A stretch of 28,434 nucleotides of DNA from an uncultured Oscillibacter sp. (lineage in GTDB: Bacteria > Bacillota > Clostridia > Oscillospirales > Oscillospiraceae), in NCBI GenBank assembly GCA_910585385.1, contig CAJUDV010000032.1, positions 1-28,434 of the forward strand. The letters are read 5' to 3'. Of this stretch, positions 1 through 9,394 are shown piece by piece. Numbering within the stretch: position 1 is the first letter of the stretch; each line of letters begins with the position of its first letter. A program made the position numbers and the translations under genes. A model generated the notes under the pieces. That model searched no databases, was not told where the DNA came from, and worked only from the letters and a program-made list of their open reading frames with translations.

Positions 1-477
<477 letters not shown>

Positions 478-607
478 ACCGCTCTCCCTTGATCAGATTT
501 CACAAAAAACGCCCGCGGCTGCATAAAATTTCCACCGGGGTATTTCCTTTTGCCCGGTTCCTGCCGATATATTCATCAGTGAATAATACAGGAGGGGAGG
601 GGCGGCC

Positions 608-1315
608 ATGGACACCGGCGGAATTGCCAGCAGCACCGCGCCGCAGCGGCAGGAGTATGCCGTCTCCCCCCAGCGGGAGACCAAGAGCGTCTATGAGATG
701 ATGCGGGACGCCAGGGAACAGGCGGAGGCCCGGCGGGAGCAGTTCAAGCTTCCAAAGAACGCCCGCTACGGGGACGCCCCCATGATGGCCTACGCCAAGC
801 TGGCCCGGGCCAGGACGCCCGGGGAGATCACCGCCGCCTCCGGCTACGCCCGGCGGAAGATCGTCCAGCTCCAGTCCGCCCTGCGCAGCGACCCGGACAA
901 TAAAGAGCGCATTCAGGCGGCCATCCGCCAGCTGCAAAAGGCCGTCCGCCGGGCGGGGAAGAAGCAGCGGGACGTACAGCAGGAGAAGCTGTCGGAGACC
1001 CGGCGGAAGAAGGCTTTGGAGGAGAAGAACCGCCGCAAGGCCGCCCGGCTCCGGCAGGAGCTCACCCGCGCCCGGGCCCTGCGGAGCATCCGGGAATCTG
1101 GCTATATCCGGGAGGCTGAGATGGATAATCGGACACAAGAGCAGCTGTCCGCCGCGAAACTGGAGCTGCGGAACCAATTGCAGGAACTGACCGCCGCCAC
1201 GGCGGGCGTTCCGATGGGCTTGGCTGCCCAACAGTACGCCGCCGCCCAGGCGGTGACCGGCGCGCCGGAACCGGCGGCCCCGGTTCCGGAGGCGGGACTG
1301 GATATGCTGGCATAG
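608..1315 (+). CDS. Coiled-coil protein of unknown function
   Basis: A 235-residue protein that I do not recognise. The start is well supported by a purine-rich AGGAGGGGAGG ribosome binding site just before the ATG. Residues about 25-190 are dominated by Arg, Lys, Glu, Gln and Ala in a pattern that predicts long charged helices or coiled coil. The C-terminal 45 residues are Ala/Pro-rich and look disordered. There is no signal peptide, membrane segment or cysteine cluster. It stands alone between glgX and a bidirectional terminator. Codon use resembles that of its neighbours, and the opposite-strand open frame over it looks like a shadow. A cytoplasmic structural or scaffolding role would fit the composition, but no function can be assigned. 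Confidence 0.75.
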   Translation: MDTGGIASSTAPQRQEYAVSPQRETKSVYEMMRDAREQAEARREQFKLPKNARYGDAPMMAYAKLARARTPGEITAASGYARRKIVQLQSALRSDPDNKERIQAAIRQLQKAVRRAGKKQRDVQQEKLSETRRKKALEEKNRRKAARLRQELTRARALRSIRESGYIREAEMDNRTQEQLSAAKLELRNQLQELTAATAGVPMGLAAQQYAAAQAVTGAPEPAAPVPEAGLDMLA

Positions 1316-1356
1316 AAAAAAGACGGGAAAGAGCGCCGCTCTTTCCCGTTCTTTCT
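1316..1356. terminator. Bidirectional intrinsic terminator
   Basis: A perfect 12-bp stem (1323-1334 paired with 1338-1349, loop GCC) lies between two convergent genes. On the plus strand it is followed by TTCTTTCT. On the minus strand it is followed by a run of six T (the A-run at 1316-1321). It can therefore end both the coiled-coil gene and the liv operon. Confidence 0.88.
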
Positions 1357-1363
1357 GTCCACG

Positions 1364-2069
1364 TCAGTTTTTGTGCTTACCCAGATAGGCCTCCTTCACC
1401 CGCTGGTCGGCCAGCAGCTCCGCGCCGGTGCCGCGCATGGTGATGCTGCCGGTCTCCAGCACATAGGCCAGGTCCGCGATTTTCAGGGCCATGTTGGCGT
1501 TTTGCTCAATGAGAAGGATGGTGACGCCCTGGTGGTTGATCTCCCTGATGATGGAGAAGATGTCCTGCACCACCAGGGGGGCAAGGCCCAGGGAGGGTTC
1601 GTCCATCAGCAGCAGCTTGGGGCGGCTCATCAGCGCCCGGCCCACGGCCAGCATCTGCTGCTCGCCGCCGGAGAGGGTTCCCGCCGCCTGCCAGTCCCGC
1701 TCTTTCAGCCGGGGAAAGAGCTGGTAGACCCACTGGAGGTCTTTCGTGATCTCCGCTTTGTCCCTGCGGAGGTATGCCCCTAGCTTCAGGTTCTCCAGCA
1801 CCGTCAGGTCCGGGAAGACCCGGCGGCCCTCGGGGCTCATGGCGATGCCGGCGCTGATAATCCGGTCGATGGACCGGCCCAGAAGCTCCTCCCCGCTCCA
1901 CTGGATGGAGCCGGAGGAGGCCTTTACAAGGCCCGTAATGGTCCGCAGGGTGGTGGATTTTCCGGCGCCGTTGGCGCCAATCAGGGTGACGATTTTGCCG
2001 TCAGGCACCTCCAGAGAGACGCCCCGCAGGGCCTGGATGCCGCCGTAGGAAACGTGCAGATTCTCAATT

Positions 2070-2077
<8 letters not shown>
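1364..2077 (-). CDS. livF: Branched-chain amino-acid ABC transporter ATPase LivF
   Basis: A 237-residue ABC ATPase, one of the two nucleotide-binding subunits of a high-affinity branched-chain amino-acid (LIV-type) importer at the inner face of the membrane. Walker A is GANGAGKS (residues 34-41), the signature is LSGGEQQ, and Walker B is LLLMDEPSLGL. The protein starts MLKIENLHVSYGG, as LivF proteins do. A longer in-frame reading to 2173 runs back into livG and is not credible. The ATG overlaps the end of livG by 8 bases, so translation is probably coupled. It is the last gene of the operon and is followed directly by a strong terminator. True substrates could be other amino acids or amides, because this transporter family is broad. 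Confidence 0.93.
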
Positions 2078-2908
<831 letters not shown>

Positions 2909-2912
<4 letters not shown>

Positions 2913-4033
2913 TTTTCGACGGCCTCCTTCTTTGTCCTTTTCAGCCTCTGCCGGAAGAGATCCGGAAATTCCCGCTCCCCCATGATGCCCTTTCGGAAGA
3001 ACAGCACCACGATCATGATAAAGACGGAGAATACCACCATCCGAAAGCCGGGAGCCAGCAGCTTGAGGCCGCCGGGATTGTTGCTGGGATCATCCAGAAA
3101 CCGCAGCCACCACTCGCTGCACCCGATGAAGAGGTAGGAGGCGATGATGCTGCCGCTGATGGAGCCGATTCCGCCGATGACCACCATGAGGAGAATCTCG
3201 TAGGTCATGGCAACGGTAAACCCCTTGGCCTGGACGCTGCTCATATACATAGCCAGCAGGCCGCCGCCCACGCCGGCGAAGAAAGAGCTGATGATAAAGG
3301 AGAGCATCTTGTGCTTTGCCAGGTTGATGCCCATGGCCTCAGCGGCGATCTCATCGTCCCGGATGGCCTTGAAGGCCCGGCCATAGGTGGAGTTCACCAG
3401 CAGAACGATGCCCAGGATGCAGAGGCCCACAATGATGACATAGGGGTAGAGGTGCTTGAAGGTGGGATACTGCCGGAGGGTGTTGGAGCCGTTGGTGAGG
3501 GGGGCGAAGCTCTCGTACTGGATAAAGGTGCGGATGATCTCCGCGAAGCCCAGGGTGGCAATGGCCAGATAGTCGCTTTTGAGCCGCAGTACCGGCAGGC
3601 CGATCAGCCAGCCGAAGAAGGCTGCCAGCAGGCCGCAGATCACCAGGGTGAGCACCATTCCAATCACACCGCCCACTAGGTCGCCGAATACGCCGGAAAA
3701 CACCTCCGGAATGGAGAACTGGACAATGCCGCCGTCATAGTACTGGTAGACGCCGGCCCGCTTCGCCACGGGGATGGTCAAAATGGCGTAGGCATAGGCG
3801 CCGATCAGCATGAATCCCGCCTGGCCCAGGGAGAACAGGCCCGTGAAGCCGTTCAGCAGGTTCATGGATACCGCCAGCAGCGCGTAGACGGTGCCCTTTT
3901 TCAGAACGGTCATCAAAAGCGTCTGGCCGGTGGCCTCCGCGATGCCCTCGGCCCCCAGGGACAGGGCAGAAAACGCGGCAATGAGGACCAGACCCCAGAG
4001 AATCGTCTTGTTGCGTTTTGTTTCCATCCTCAC
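2909..4033 (-). CDS. livM: Branched-chain amino-acid ABC transporter permease LivM
   Basis: A 374-residue multi-pass membrane protein. It contains the conserved permease features of LivM (NLLNGFTGLFSLGQAGFM near residue 58, SDYLAIATLGFAEI, and FKAIRDDEIAAEAMGI for ATPase contact). The first codon is most likely GTG at 4033, which overlaps the livH TGA stop as GTGA; an ATG two codons later is a possible alternative. The C-terminal tail is basic (RLKRTKKEAVEK) and cytoplasmic. It forms the translocation pore together with LivH. The protein is somewhat longer than many LivM because of a loop around residues 90-125. Confidence 0.92.
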
Positions 4034-4905
4034 ACCTTCTCCTCCAGCTTTTCTCCGAAGAGGCCCGTGGGCTTTACAAACAGCACCACGATCAGCAGCG
4101 CAAAGGTAAACGCATCACTGAAGGTGGAGTAGCCCAGGCCCCGGATGATATTCTCACAGATGCCGATGATAAAGCCGCCCACCACGGCGCCGGGAATGGA
4201 GCCGATCCCGCCGAACACCGCCGCCACAAAGGCTTTCAGGCCCGGCATGGTGCCCACGGTGGGGGAGACGGTGGAATAGTTGCTGAAAAACAGGAAGGAG
4301 CCCACTGCGGCCAGGAAGGAGCCGATGACAAAGGTCATGGAGATGACGCTGTTGATCTTGATTCCCATCAGCCGAGCCGTCTCAAAATCCCGGGAGGCCG
4401 CCCGCATGGCCATGCCGATGCGGGTTTTTTTGATCAGTGCTACCAGCGCCAGAATCAGCACAATAGTGAGAATCGGGGTAATGACAGTGACCCGCTTTGT
4501 CTCCGCGCCGAAGACGGAGATGCTGTCGGAGATCCAGGGGATGACCGGGTACTGCTGGGGCTGTCCGCCGGTGATATACCACATGAGATTCTGCAGCAGG
4601 TAGCTGACGCCGATGGCAGAGATCATCACGCTCATGCGGGGCGCGGAGCGCAGGGGCTTGTAGGCCAGCCGCTCCACCGTGAATCCCAGAAGCACGGTGA
4701 CAACGATGGTCAGGGGGATGGCCAACTGCACCGGCATGGCAGTGACAGCGTAAAACATGACAAAGCCCGCCACCGTGAAGATATCGCCGTGGGCAAAGTT
4801 AATCAGGCGCAGAATGCCGTAGACCATGGTGTAGCCCAGGGCGATCAGCGCATACTGCCCGCCCACGGAAATGCCCGGCAGCAGGGTCGAAAAAACTTGT
4901 ACCAT
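4030..4905 (-). CDS. livH: Branched-chain amino-acid ABC transporter permease LivH
   Basis: A 291-residue membrane protein with the LivH hallmarks: GGQYALIALGYTMVYGILRL followed by INFAHGD at the N-terminus, and an EAA-like loop (RAASRDFETARLMGI) near the middle. The ATG follows AAGGAG with 7 bases spacing. It is separated from the binding-protein gene by about 140 bases that contain two inverted repeats, and from livM by an overlap. It pairs with LivM to form the membrane channel. Other LivH-type permeases serve urea or amides, but the neighbouring LivK-like receptor makes an amino-acid role more likely. Confidence 0.93.
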   Translation of the reverse strand: MVQVFSTLLPGISVGGQYALIALGYTMVYGILRLINFAHGDIFTVAGFVMFYAVTAMPVQLAIPLTIVVTVLLGFTVERLAYKPLRSAPRMSVMISAIGVSYLLQNLMWYITGGQPQQYPVIPWISDSISVFGAETKRVTVITPILTIVLILALVALIKKTRIGMAMRAASRDFETARLMGIKINSVISMTFVIGSFLAAVGSFLFFSNYSTVSPTVGTMPGLKAFVAAVFGGIGSIPGAVVGGFIIGICENIIRGLGYSTFSDAFTFALLIVVLFVKPTGLFGEKLEEKV

Positions 4906-4932
4906 ATTCTCTCTCCTTATTTCCTGGTTTCA

Positions 4933-5026
4933 CCGGTTTTCCGGAAAGCAGACCATACCTCTGCCCTCCGGAAAACCGGCGGCGAAACGCCGCGCACGGC
5001 AGCGAGGGGCATTCCCCCCGCTGCCG
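4933..5026 (-). repeat. Two tandem inverted repeats between livK and livH
   Basis: Nearest livK, CGGCAGCG (4997-5004) pairs with CGCTGCCG (5019-5026), with an inner GGGG/CCCC. Nearest livH, a perfect 13-bp arm (4933-4945 with 4967-4979) encloses a further 5-bp stem (4948-4952 with 4960-4964). Neither is followed by a T-run in the direction of transcription. They are more like mRNA-stabilising or attenuating stem-loops, common after binding-protein genes, than full terminators. Confidence 0.75.
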
Positions 5027-5046
5027 CATGTTTTCTGCGGGTAAGC

Positions 5047-6249
5047 TCACTGGGCGAGACCCTGCTCCTTCACGGAATAGAATTCACCCTTTTCGGTGTC
5101 CACACCCTTAATGAAGATGATGTTTTTGTCCACGTCACCCTCATCATCAAACACCACATCGCCGGTGACGCCGGTGTAGGTCACACCGGAGAGGGCCTGG
5201 GCGATGGCGTCGGAGTCGGCAGAATCGGCGGCCTTGATGGCCTCGACCGCCACCATGTAGGCGTCATAGCCCAGAGCGGACACGGCGGAGACCGTATCGC
5301 TGCCGCCGTTGTTGGACAGCTTGTCGCTGTTGGCGTTCAGCCAGGCCTTGAAGCCCTCCATGAAGGCGGCGGCGTCATCAGAGGCGCCTTCGTCATAGAA
5401 GGTGGAGAAGTAGACGTCCGCCTTGGATTTGCTGGCGGCCTGGAGGATGACGGCGTCATCCCAGGTGTCGCCGGCGATCAGGGGGATGCCGGCAGAGGCG
5501 GCCTGGTCGATCAGCAAAGAGGCCACGGTGGTGGAGCAGGGGGCGAAGATGACATCCGCGCCGGCGCTCTTGGCGCCGTTGACGAAGCCGGACATATCGG
5601 TGTTGCCCTGGGGATTCTGATCGGCCACCACCTTGATGCCCAGGCGGTTGCACTCCTGGGTGAAGTACTCGCCCAGGCCAACAGAGTAGTCGTCGCCCAG
5701 CTCCGTGAAGACATAGGCGGTCTCGGCGCTGAACTCATCCTTAGCCAGGTTGGCCAGCACGCTACCCTGGAAGGGGTCCAGATAGCACACCCGGAAGTAG
5801 TAGGGGTTGCCCAGGGTCACGCCGGGGTTGGTGCACGAGCAGCCGATGGCGGCGATCTTGGCTTCCTCAAACACGGGGGCGGCGGCCATGGACACGCCGG
5901 AGCCATAGGAGCCCAGAACCACAGCCACGCCGGAGCTCACCAGCTGCTGGGCCGCGGAGACGCCCTTGTCATTTTCAGACTGATTGTCCACAGGCACCAG
6001 CTCGATGCTGTACTCCTCGCCGCCAATGGTGACGGTGTTGACCTGGGTGTTGGCGTACTCGATGCCCAGGACCTCTTTCTTGCCGCCGGCGCCGTTGGCA
6101 CCGGAAGAGGGCTCATAGATGCCGATCTTGATGACGTTTCCGCCGGAATTGCCGGAACCGGAGCCATCGGAGTTGCCGGAATTGCCGCCGCAGCCCGCCA
6201 GGCTCAGGACCATGGCCAAGGTTAGCAGCAGAGCGAATCGCTTTTTCAT
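5047..6249 (-). CDS. livK: Branched-chain amino-acid ABC transporter substrate-binding lipoprotein
   Basis: A 400-residue extracytoplasmic solute-binding protein. It has a lysine-rich start, a hydrophobic stretch and a lipobox LSLAGC with lipidation at Cys20, followed by a Gly/Ser/Asn linker (about residues 21-36). This is typical of Gram-positive lipoproteins anchored outside the membrane. The mature part shows the periplasmic-binding-protein type I pattern (IKIGIYEPSSGANGAGG, then AVVLGSYGSGVSMAAAPV and AIGCSCTNPG). An upstream ATG (6258) abuts the AGGAGG at 6259-6264, whereas the ATG at 6249 has a proper 9-base spacing, so the latter is chosen. It captures the amino acid and passes it to LivHM. 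The exact ligand cannot be read from sequence. Confidence 0.93.
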   Translation of the reverse strand: MKKRFALLLTLAMVLSLAGCGGNSGNSDGSGSGNSGGNVIKIGIYEPSSGANGAGGKKEVLGIEYANTQVNTVTIGGEEYSIELVPVDNQSENDKGVSAAQQLVSSGVAVVLGSYGSGVSMAAAPVFEEAKIAAIGCSCTNPGVTLGNPYYFRVCYLDPFQGSVLANLAKDEFSAETAYVFTELGDDYSVGLGEYFTQECNRLGIKVVADQNPQGNTDMSGFVNGAKSAGADVIFAPCSTTVASLLIDQAASAGIPLIAGDTWDDAVILQAASKSKADVYFSTFYDEGASDDAAAFMEGFKAWLNANSDKLSNNGGSDTVSAVSALGYDAYMVAVEAIKAADSADSDAIAQALSGVTYTGVTGDVVFDDEGDVDKNIIFIKGVDTEKGEFYSVKEQGLAQ

Positions 6250-6304
6250 TCTTTTCATCCTCCTCGAATTGACGGAATGGATTTCCACTCCAAGGTTACG
6301 GAAC

Positions 6305-6333
6305 ATTTTATGCGGTTTTCAGCGGTTTTGCAA
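6305..6333 (-). promoter_or_regulatory. Sigma-70-type promoter of the liv operon
   Basis: On the minus strand, TTGCAA (-35; 6328-6333) and TAAAAT (-10; 6305-6310) are separated by exactly 17 bases. Transcription would start about 45 bases before the livK ATG. A GCGGTTTT direct repeat covers the spacer and -35 element. Confidence 0.7.
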
Positions 6334-6571
6334 GATGAATAATTCACAGAAAGAGCGGGGCCGTTTTTCCGCCCAGCCCTTAAGATGTCCGTATTTCAAA
6401 GGCTTTATGTCTCTGAGTAAAAGACAAACAGCGGGTTCACCCAAAATCGGAGGGAGGGAGTGTCCGTAGCGGAAGGACATCTATTTTCGTGATTTTGATG
6501 AAGCGGGGTGTTGAAAAAAGCGTGTTTTCCCATCCGCCGGTCCGTTTCCGCGGGTTTCAGAGGCGGTCTCA
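6334..6571. other. Non-coding interval between ftsH and livK
   Basis: Together with the flanking promoter and terminator this makes a 372-base stretch without a gene. I see no convincing open frame with a ribosome binding site. It does contain AGATGTCC at 6383-6390, matched by its reverse complement GGACATCT at 6475-6482, and a short local hairpin TGTCC/GGACA (6461-6479). These could be the remains of a regulatory leader, but no known riboswitch was recognised. Confidence 0.5.
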
Positions 6572-6604
6572 AAAGATATGCCGCCCGCGCACAGCGCGGG
6601 CGGC
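6572..6604 (-). terminator. Intrinsic terminator after ftsH
   Basis: A perfect 11-bp GC-rich stem (6580-6590 with 6594-6604, loop ACA) lies 18 bases past the ftsH stop. On the minus strand it is followed by ATATCTTTTG, a modest T-rich tail. It probably ends the large housekeeping operon. Confidence 0.75.
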
Positions 6605-6621
6605 GTGAGATGACGATGAAA

Positions 6622-8487
6622 TTACTCCTCCGCGGACGGTTCCGCCTCGCCGAAGACGGCCAGAAAGTCCTCCCGCTCCATGGTCTCGTTCTCCAAAAGA
6701 TACCTTGCCACTGCCTCCAGCTTGTCCCGCTGCTGGCGGAGAATCGTCTCGCAGCGGTTATAGGCAGCGGACACCAGGGCGGTGACCTCGCCGTCAATCT
6801 GGGCGGCCACGGCCTCGGAGTAACTGCGACCCTGGCTCATGGTGCGGCCGATGAACACCTCGTCGTGGCCGGAGTCAAAGGACACGGTGCCGATCTTCTC
6901 GCTCATGCCGTAGGAGGCCACCATCTTTCGGGCGATGGCGCTGGCCCGCTGGATGTCGTTGCTGGCGCCGGTGGAGATGTCCCCCAGGCACAGCTTCTCC
7001 GCCGCCCGGCCCCCCAGCAGCGCCACGATCTGGTCCTCCATGTACCGTCTGGAGAGGTAGGAGCGGTCCTCCTCCGGCAGGGAGATGGTCATGCCGCCGG
7101 CCTGTCCCCGGGGGACGATGCTGATCTGGCTCACCGGGTCGTGATCCGGCAGGGCGTGCATCACCACGGCGTGCCCCGCCTCGTGGTAGGCCGTCAGCTC
7201 CCGCTCGTGCTGGGGGATGACCCGGCTCCGCTTCTCCGGTCCGGCGATGACCTTGATCTCCGCCGCTTTCAGGTCCTCCATGGCGATGAACCGCTGGTCC
7301 TTTCGGGCGGCCAGCAGGGCCGCCTCGTTGATGAGGTTCTCCAGGTCCGCGCCAGTGAATCCGGCGGTGCCCCGGGCCAGCTTCCGCAGGTCCACGTCCT
7401 CGGAGAGGGGCTTGCCCTTGGCGTGGACCTTTAAAATGTCCTCCCGGCCCTTGATGTCCGGCAGGCCCACGTAGATCTGGCGGTCAAACCGTCCGGGGCG
7501 CAGCAAGGCGGGGTCCAGCACGTCGGCGCGGTTGGTGGCCGCCAGGACCACCACGCCCTCGTTGGCGGCGAAGCCGTCCATCTCCACCAGCAGCTGGTTC
7601 AGGGTCTGTTCCCGCTCGTCGTGTCCGCCGCCCACGCCGGTGCCCCGCTGGCGGCCCACGGCGTCGATCTCGTCGATGAAGACGATGGCGGGGGAGGTCT
7701 TCTTGGCCTGGTCAAAGAGATCCCGGACCCGGGAGGCGCCCACGCCCACGTACAGCTCCACGAAGTCGGAGCCGGAGATGGAGAGGAAGCCCACGCCGGC
7801 CTCTCCGGCCACGGCCTTGGCCAGCAGCGTCTTGCCGGTGCCCGGCGGGCCCACCAGCAGCACCCCCTTGGGGATGCGGGCCCCCAGGTCCAAAAAGCGC
7901 TGGGGGTCTTTCAGAAACTCCACAATCTCCTGGAGCTCCTCCTTTTCCTCGTCGGCCCCGGCCACGTCGTCAAAGGTGACGTGCCTGTCCTTCTCGGTGA
8001 GGGTCCGAGTGTGGGCGGTGCCGAACTTGGCCATGCGGTCCGGTCCCATGCCGCCGCCCTGGGAGCGAAAGAGGAAGAGGTACCCCATCAGCCCCACGGC
8101 CACTAAAATCAGCAGCCCCGGCAGCAGGATCTCCAGCCAGTTGGTGGTCTTTGGGGGCGGGTAGTCATACCCGGTGAGAACGCCCAGGGCATACTGCTGC
8201 TGGACCAGCTCGTTCAAATCGTCAAAGAAGAGCTGGAAGTCGTACAGGCGGTAGTGGAGGGTTTTGACGCCGTCGTCCCGCTCCTCCCGCAAATTCAGGG
8301 TCAGGTTGTATCCGCTGTCAATTTTGAAGCTCTCCACCTTCTCCTGAATGAAGAGCTGCCGCACCTGGGAGTAGTCCAGCTGGACGGAGCGGGTTTCCGT
8401 CTGCCACAGCCAGCTGGCGCACAGCGCGATGATCAGCGCCAGGAAGATAAAGCTGAAATTGTTGGACATCCGGTTCTGTCTGCTCAA
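6622..8487 (-). CDS. ftsH: ATP-dependent zinc metalloprotease FtsH
   Basis: A 621-residue membrane-bound AAA+ protease that degrades misassembled membrane proteins and short-lived regulators. Order: TM1 (about 11-28), extracytoplasmic domain, TM2 (117-140), AAA+ domain with Walker A GPPGTGKT (213-220), Walker B IVFIDEID (268-275) and second region of homology GRFDRQI, then the zinc-protease domain with HEAGH (435-439) and downstream Asp ligand in LCLGDISTGASND. The start is probably TTG at 8487: AGGAGGG lies six bases before it, whereas the next ATG (8469) has no site at the right distance. It is the last gene of the tilS-hpt cluster, a common Firmicute neighbourhood. The C-terminus is short and acidic. 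All catalytic residues appear present. Confidence 0.95.
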   Translation of the reverse strand: MSRQNRMSNNFSFIFLALIIALCASWLWQTETRSVQLDYSQVRQLFIQEKVESFKIDSGYNLTLNLREERDDGVKTLHYRLYDFQLFFDDLNELVQQQYALGVLTGYDYPPPKTTNWLEILLPGLLILVAVGLMGYLFLFRSQGGGMGPDRMAKFGTAHTRTLTEKDRHVTFDDVAGADEEKEELQEIVEFLKDPQRFLDLGARIPKGVLLVGPPGTGKTLLAKAVAGEAGVGFLSISGSDFVELYVGVGASRVRDLFDQAKKTSPAIVFIDEIDAVGRQRGTGVGGGHDEREQTLNQLLVEMDGFAANEGVVVLAATNRADVLDPALLRPGRFDRQIYVGLPDIKGREDILKVHAKGKPLSEDVDLRKLARGTAGFTGADLENLINEAALLAARKDQRFIAMEDLKAAEIKVIAGPEKRSRVIPQHERELTAYHEAGHAVVMHALPDHDPVSQISIVPRGQAGGMTISLPEEDRSYLSRRYMEDQIVALLGGRAAEKLCLGDISTGASNDIQRASAIARKMVASYGMSEKIGTVSFDSGHDEVFIGRTMSQGRSYSEAVAAQIDGEVTALVSAAYNRCETILRQQRDKLEAVARYLLENETMEREDFLAVFGEAEPSAEE

Positions 8488-8564
8488 TCAAATCCCTCCT
8501 CTGGGAATAAAGCCCCTCCGGAAGATGTTCGCCGGGGCGGTTTTCTCTTGAAATAGACGTCCCC

Positions 8565-8759
8565 TCAGGAGATCAGGCCATGGTCCCGGGCCAGGGCCTC
8601 AATGCTCCTGTCATAGGAGGCCTCCCCCTCCGGGGAGAAGAAGCAGCCCGGCACGCCCTCGCCGTGGTCCCGGTGGTGGGCGACGCATTCGCAGCATCTG
8701 CCATGCCGGGGGCAGTCATAGGTACAGGGACAGGGGCGGGTGTTGACGCATCCGTTCAT
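8565..8759 (-). CDS. Small cysteine-rich protein (DUF6485-like)
   Basis: A 64-residue protein with seven cysteines, six of them in the first 28 residues, in the arrangement CVNTRPCPCTYDCPRHGRCC followed by ECVAHHR, plus a GCFF motif. The closely spaced Cys/His residues suggest a zinc- or Fe-S-binding knuckle. From memory it resembles the DUF6485 family, small proteins of unknown function common in anaerobic Firmicutes. The ATG at 8759 follows GGAGAA by 8 bases; a longer reading to 8819 lacks such a site. It lies between hpt and ftsH in the same orientation and is probably co-transcribed. No biochemical role is known to me. Confidence 0.8.
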   Translation of the reverse strand: MNGCVNTRPCPCTYDCPRHGRCCECVAHHRDHGEGVPGCFFSPEGEASYDRSIEALARDHGLIS

Positions 8760-8839
8760 CAAATTGTTCTCCTTTTTTTCGACGGGTTTTTTACCGGTAC
8801 AGGGGAAGTCCCGATTCAATCAAACGCGGGCGGATTGAC

Positions 8840-9394
8840 TCAGGGGGTTCCATAGACCTCCGGCTTCAATATGCCGATGTAGGGAATATTGCGGTACTCC
8901 TGGCAGTAGTCCAGGCCGTAGCCCACCACGAACTCGTCCGGCACCTGGAAACCGGCGAAGTCGGCTGCAATGGCCTTGGTGCGGCGGGAGGGCTTGTCCA
9001 GCAGGGTGACCAGGGTGATGGACGCCGCCCCCTTGGTCAAAAAATAGTCCTTCAAAAAGGCAAGGGTGTTGCCGGAGTCCAGAATATCCTCCACGATGAT
9101 GAGGTCCCGGCCGGAGATGTCCTGCTGGAGATCGTGGTTGATCTTCACCCGGCCGGAGGAGACGGTGGCGTTCTCATAGGAGCTGACGGCGATAAACTCC
9201 ACGTCGCTCTTCAGGGGGCAGGAGCGCACCAGGTCCGCCATAAACACGAAGGAGCCTTTCAGAACCCCCAGAAACAGGGGCCGCCTGCCCTGAAATTTCT
9301 CATACAGGGCCTCCCCCAGTTCGCCGATCCGTTTTTGCAGCGCCTCCTCAGTGATCAAGACTTTCAGAATATCCTGTTCCATCTCGCTTCTCAT
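8840..9394 (-). CDS. hpt: Hypoxanthine phosphoribosyltransferase
   Basis: A 184-residue type I phosphoribosyltransferase that salvages hypoxanthine (and usually guanine) with PRPP to make IMP/GMP in the cytoplasm. The PRPP-binding loop LIIVEDILDSGNTL is present near residue 100, preceded by the VFMADLVR segment and followed by a base-binding C-terminal region (PDEFVVGYGLDYCQEYRNIPYIG). Length and motifs match bacterial Hpt. Its ATG overlaps the tilS stop as ATGA, so translation is probably coupled. The tilS-hpt-ftsH order is a well-known arrangement in Firmicutes and supports the assignment. Confidence 0.95.
   Translation of the reverse strand: MRSEMEQDILKVLITEEALQKRIGELGEALYEKFQGRRPLFLGVLKGSFVFMADLVRSCPLKSDVEFIAVSSYENATVSSGRVKINHDLQQDISGRDLIIVEDILDSGNTLAFLKDYFLTKGAASITLVTLLDKPSRRTKAIAADFAGFQVPDEFVVGYGLDYCQEYRNIPYIGILKPEVYGTP

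Noticed and set aside
4018..6225. Long plus-strand open frame of over 700 codons across livH and livK
   Set aside because: It is antisense to the liv genes, with His/Gly/Asp-rich low-complexity translation and no start signals. It is a shadow of codon bias.
8504..8541. Possible terminator between the cysteine-rich gene and ftsH
   Set aside because: Only a 5-bp GCCCC/GGGGC stem with a large loop, and the tail TTTATT is weak. ftsH lacks another promoter, so co-transcription seems likelier.
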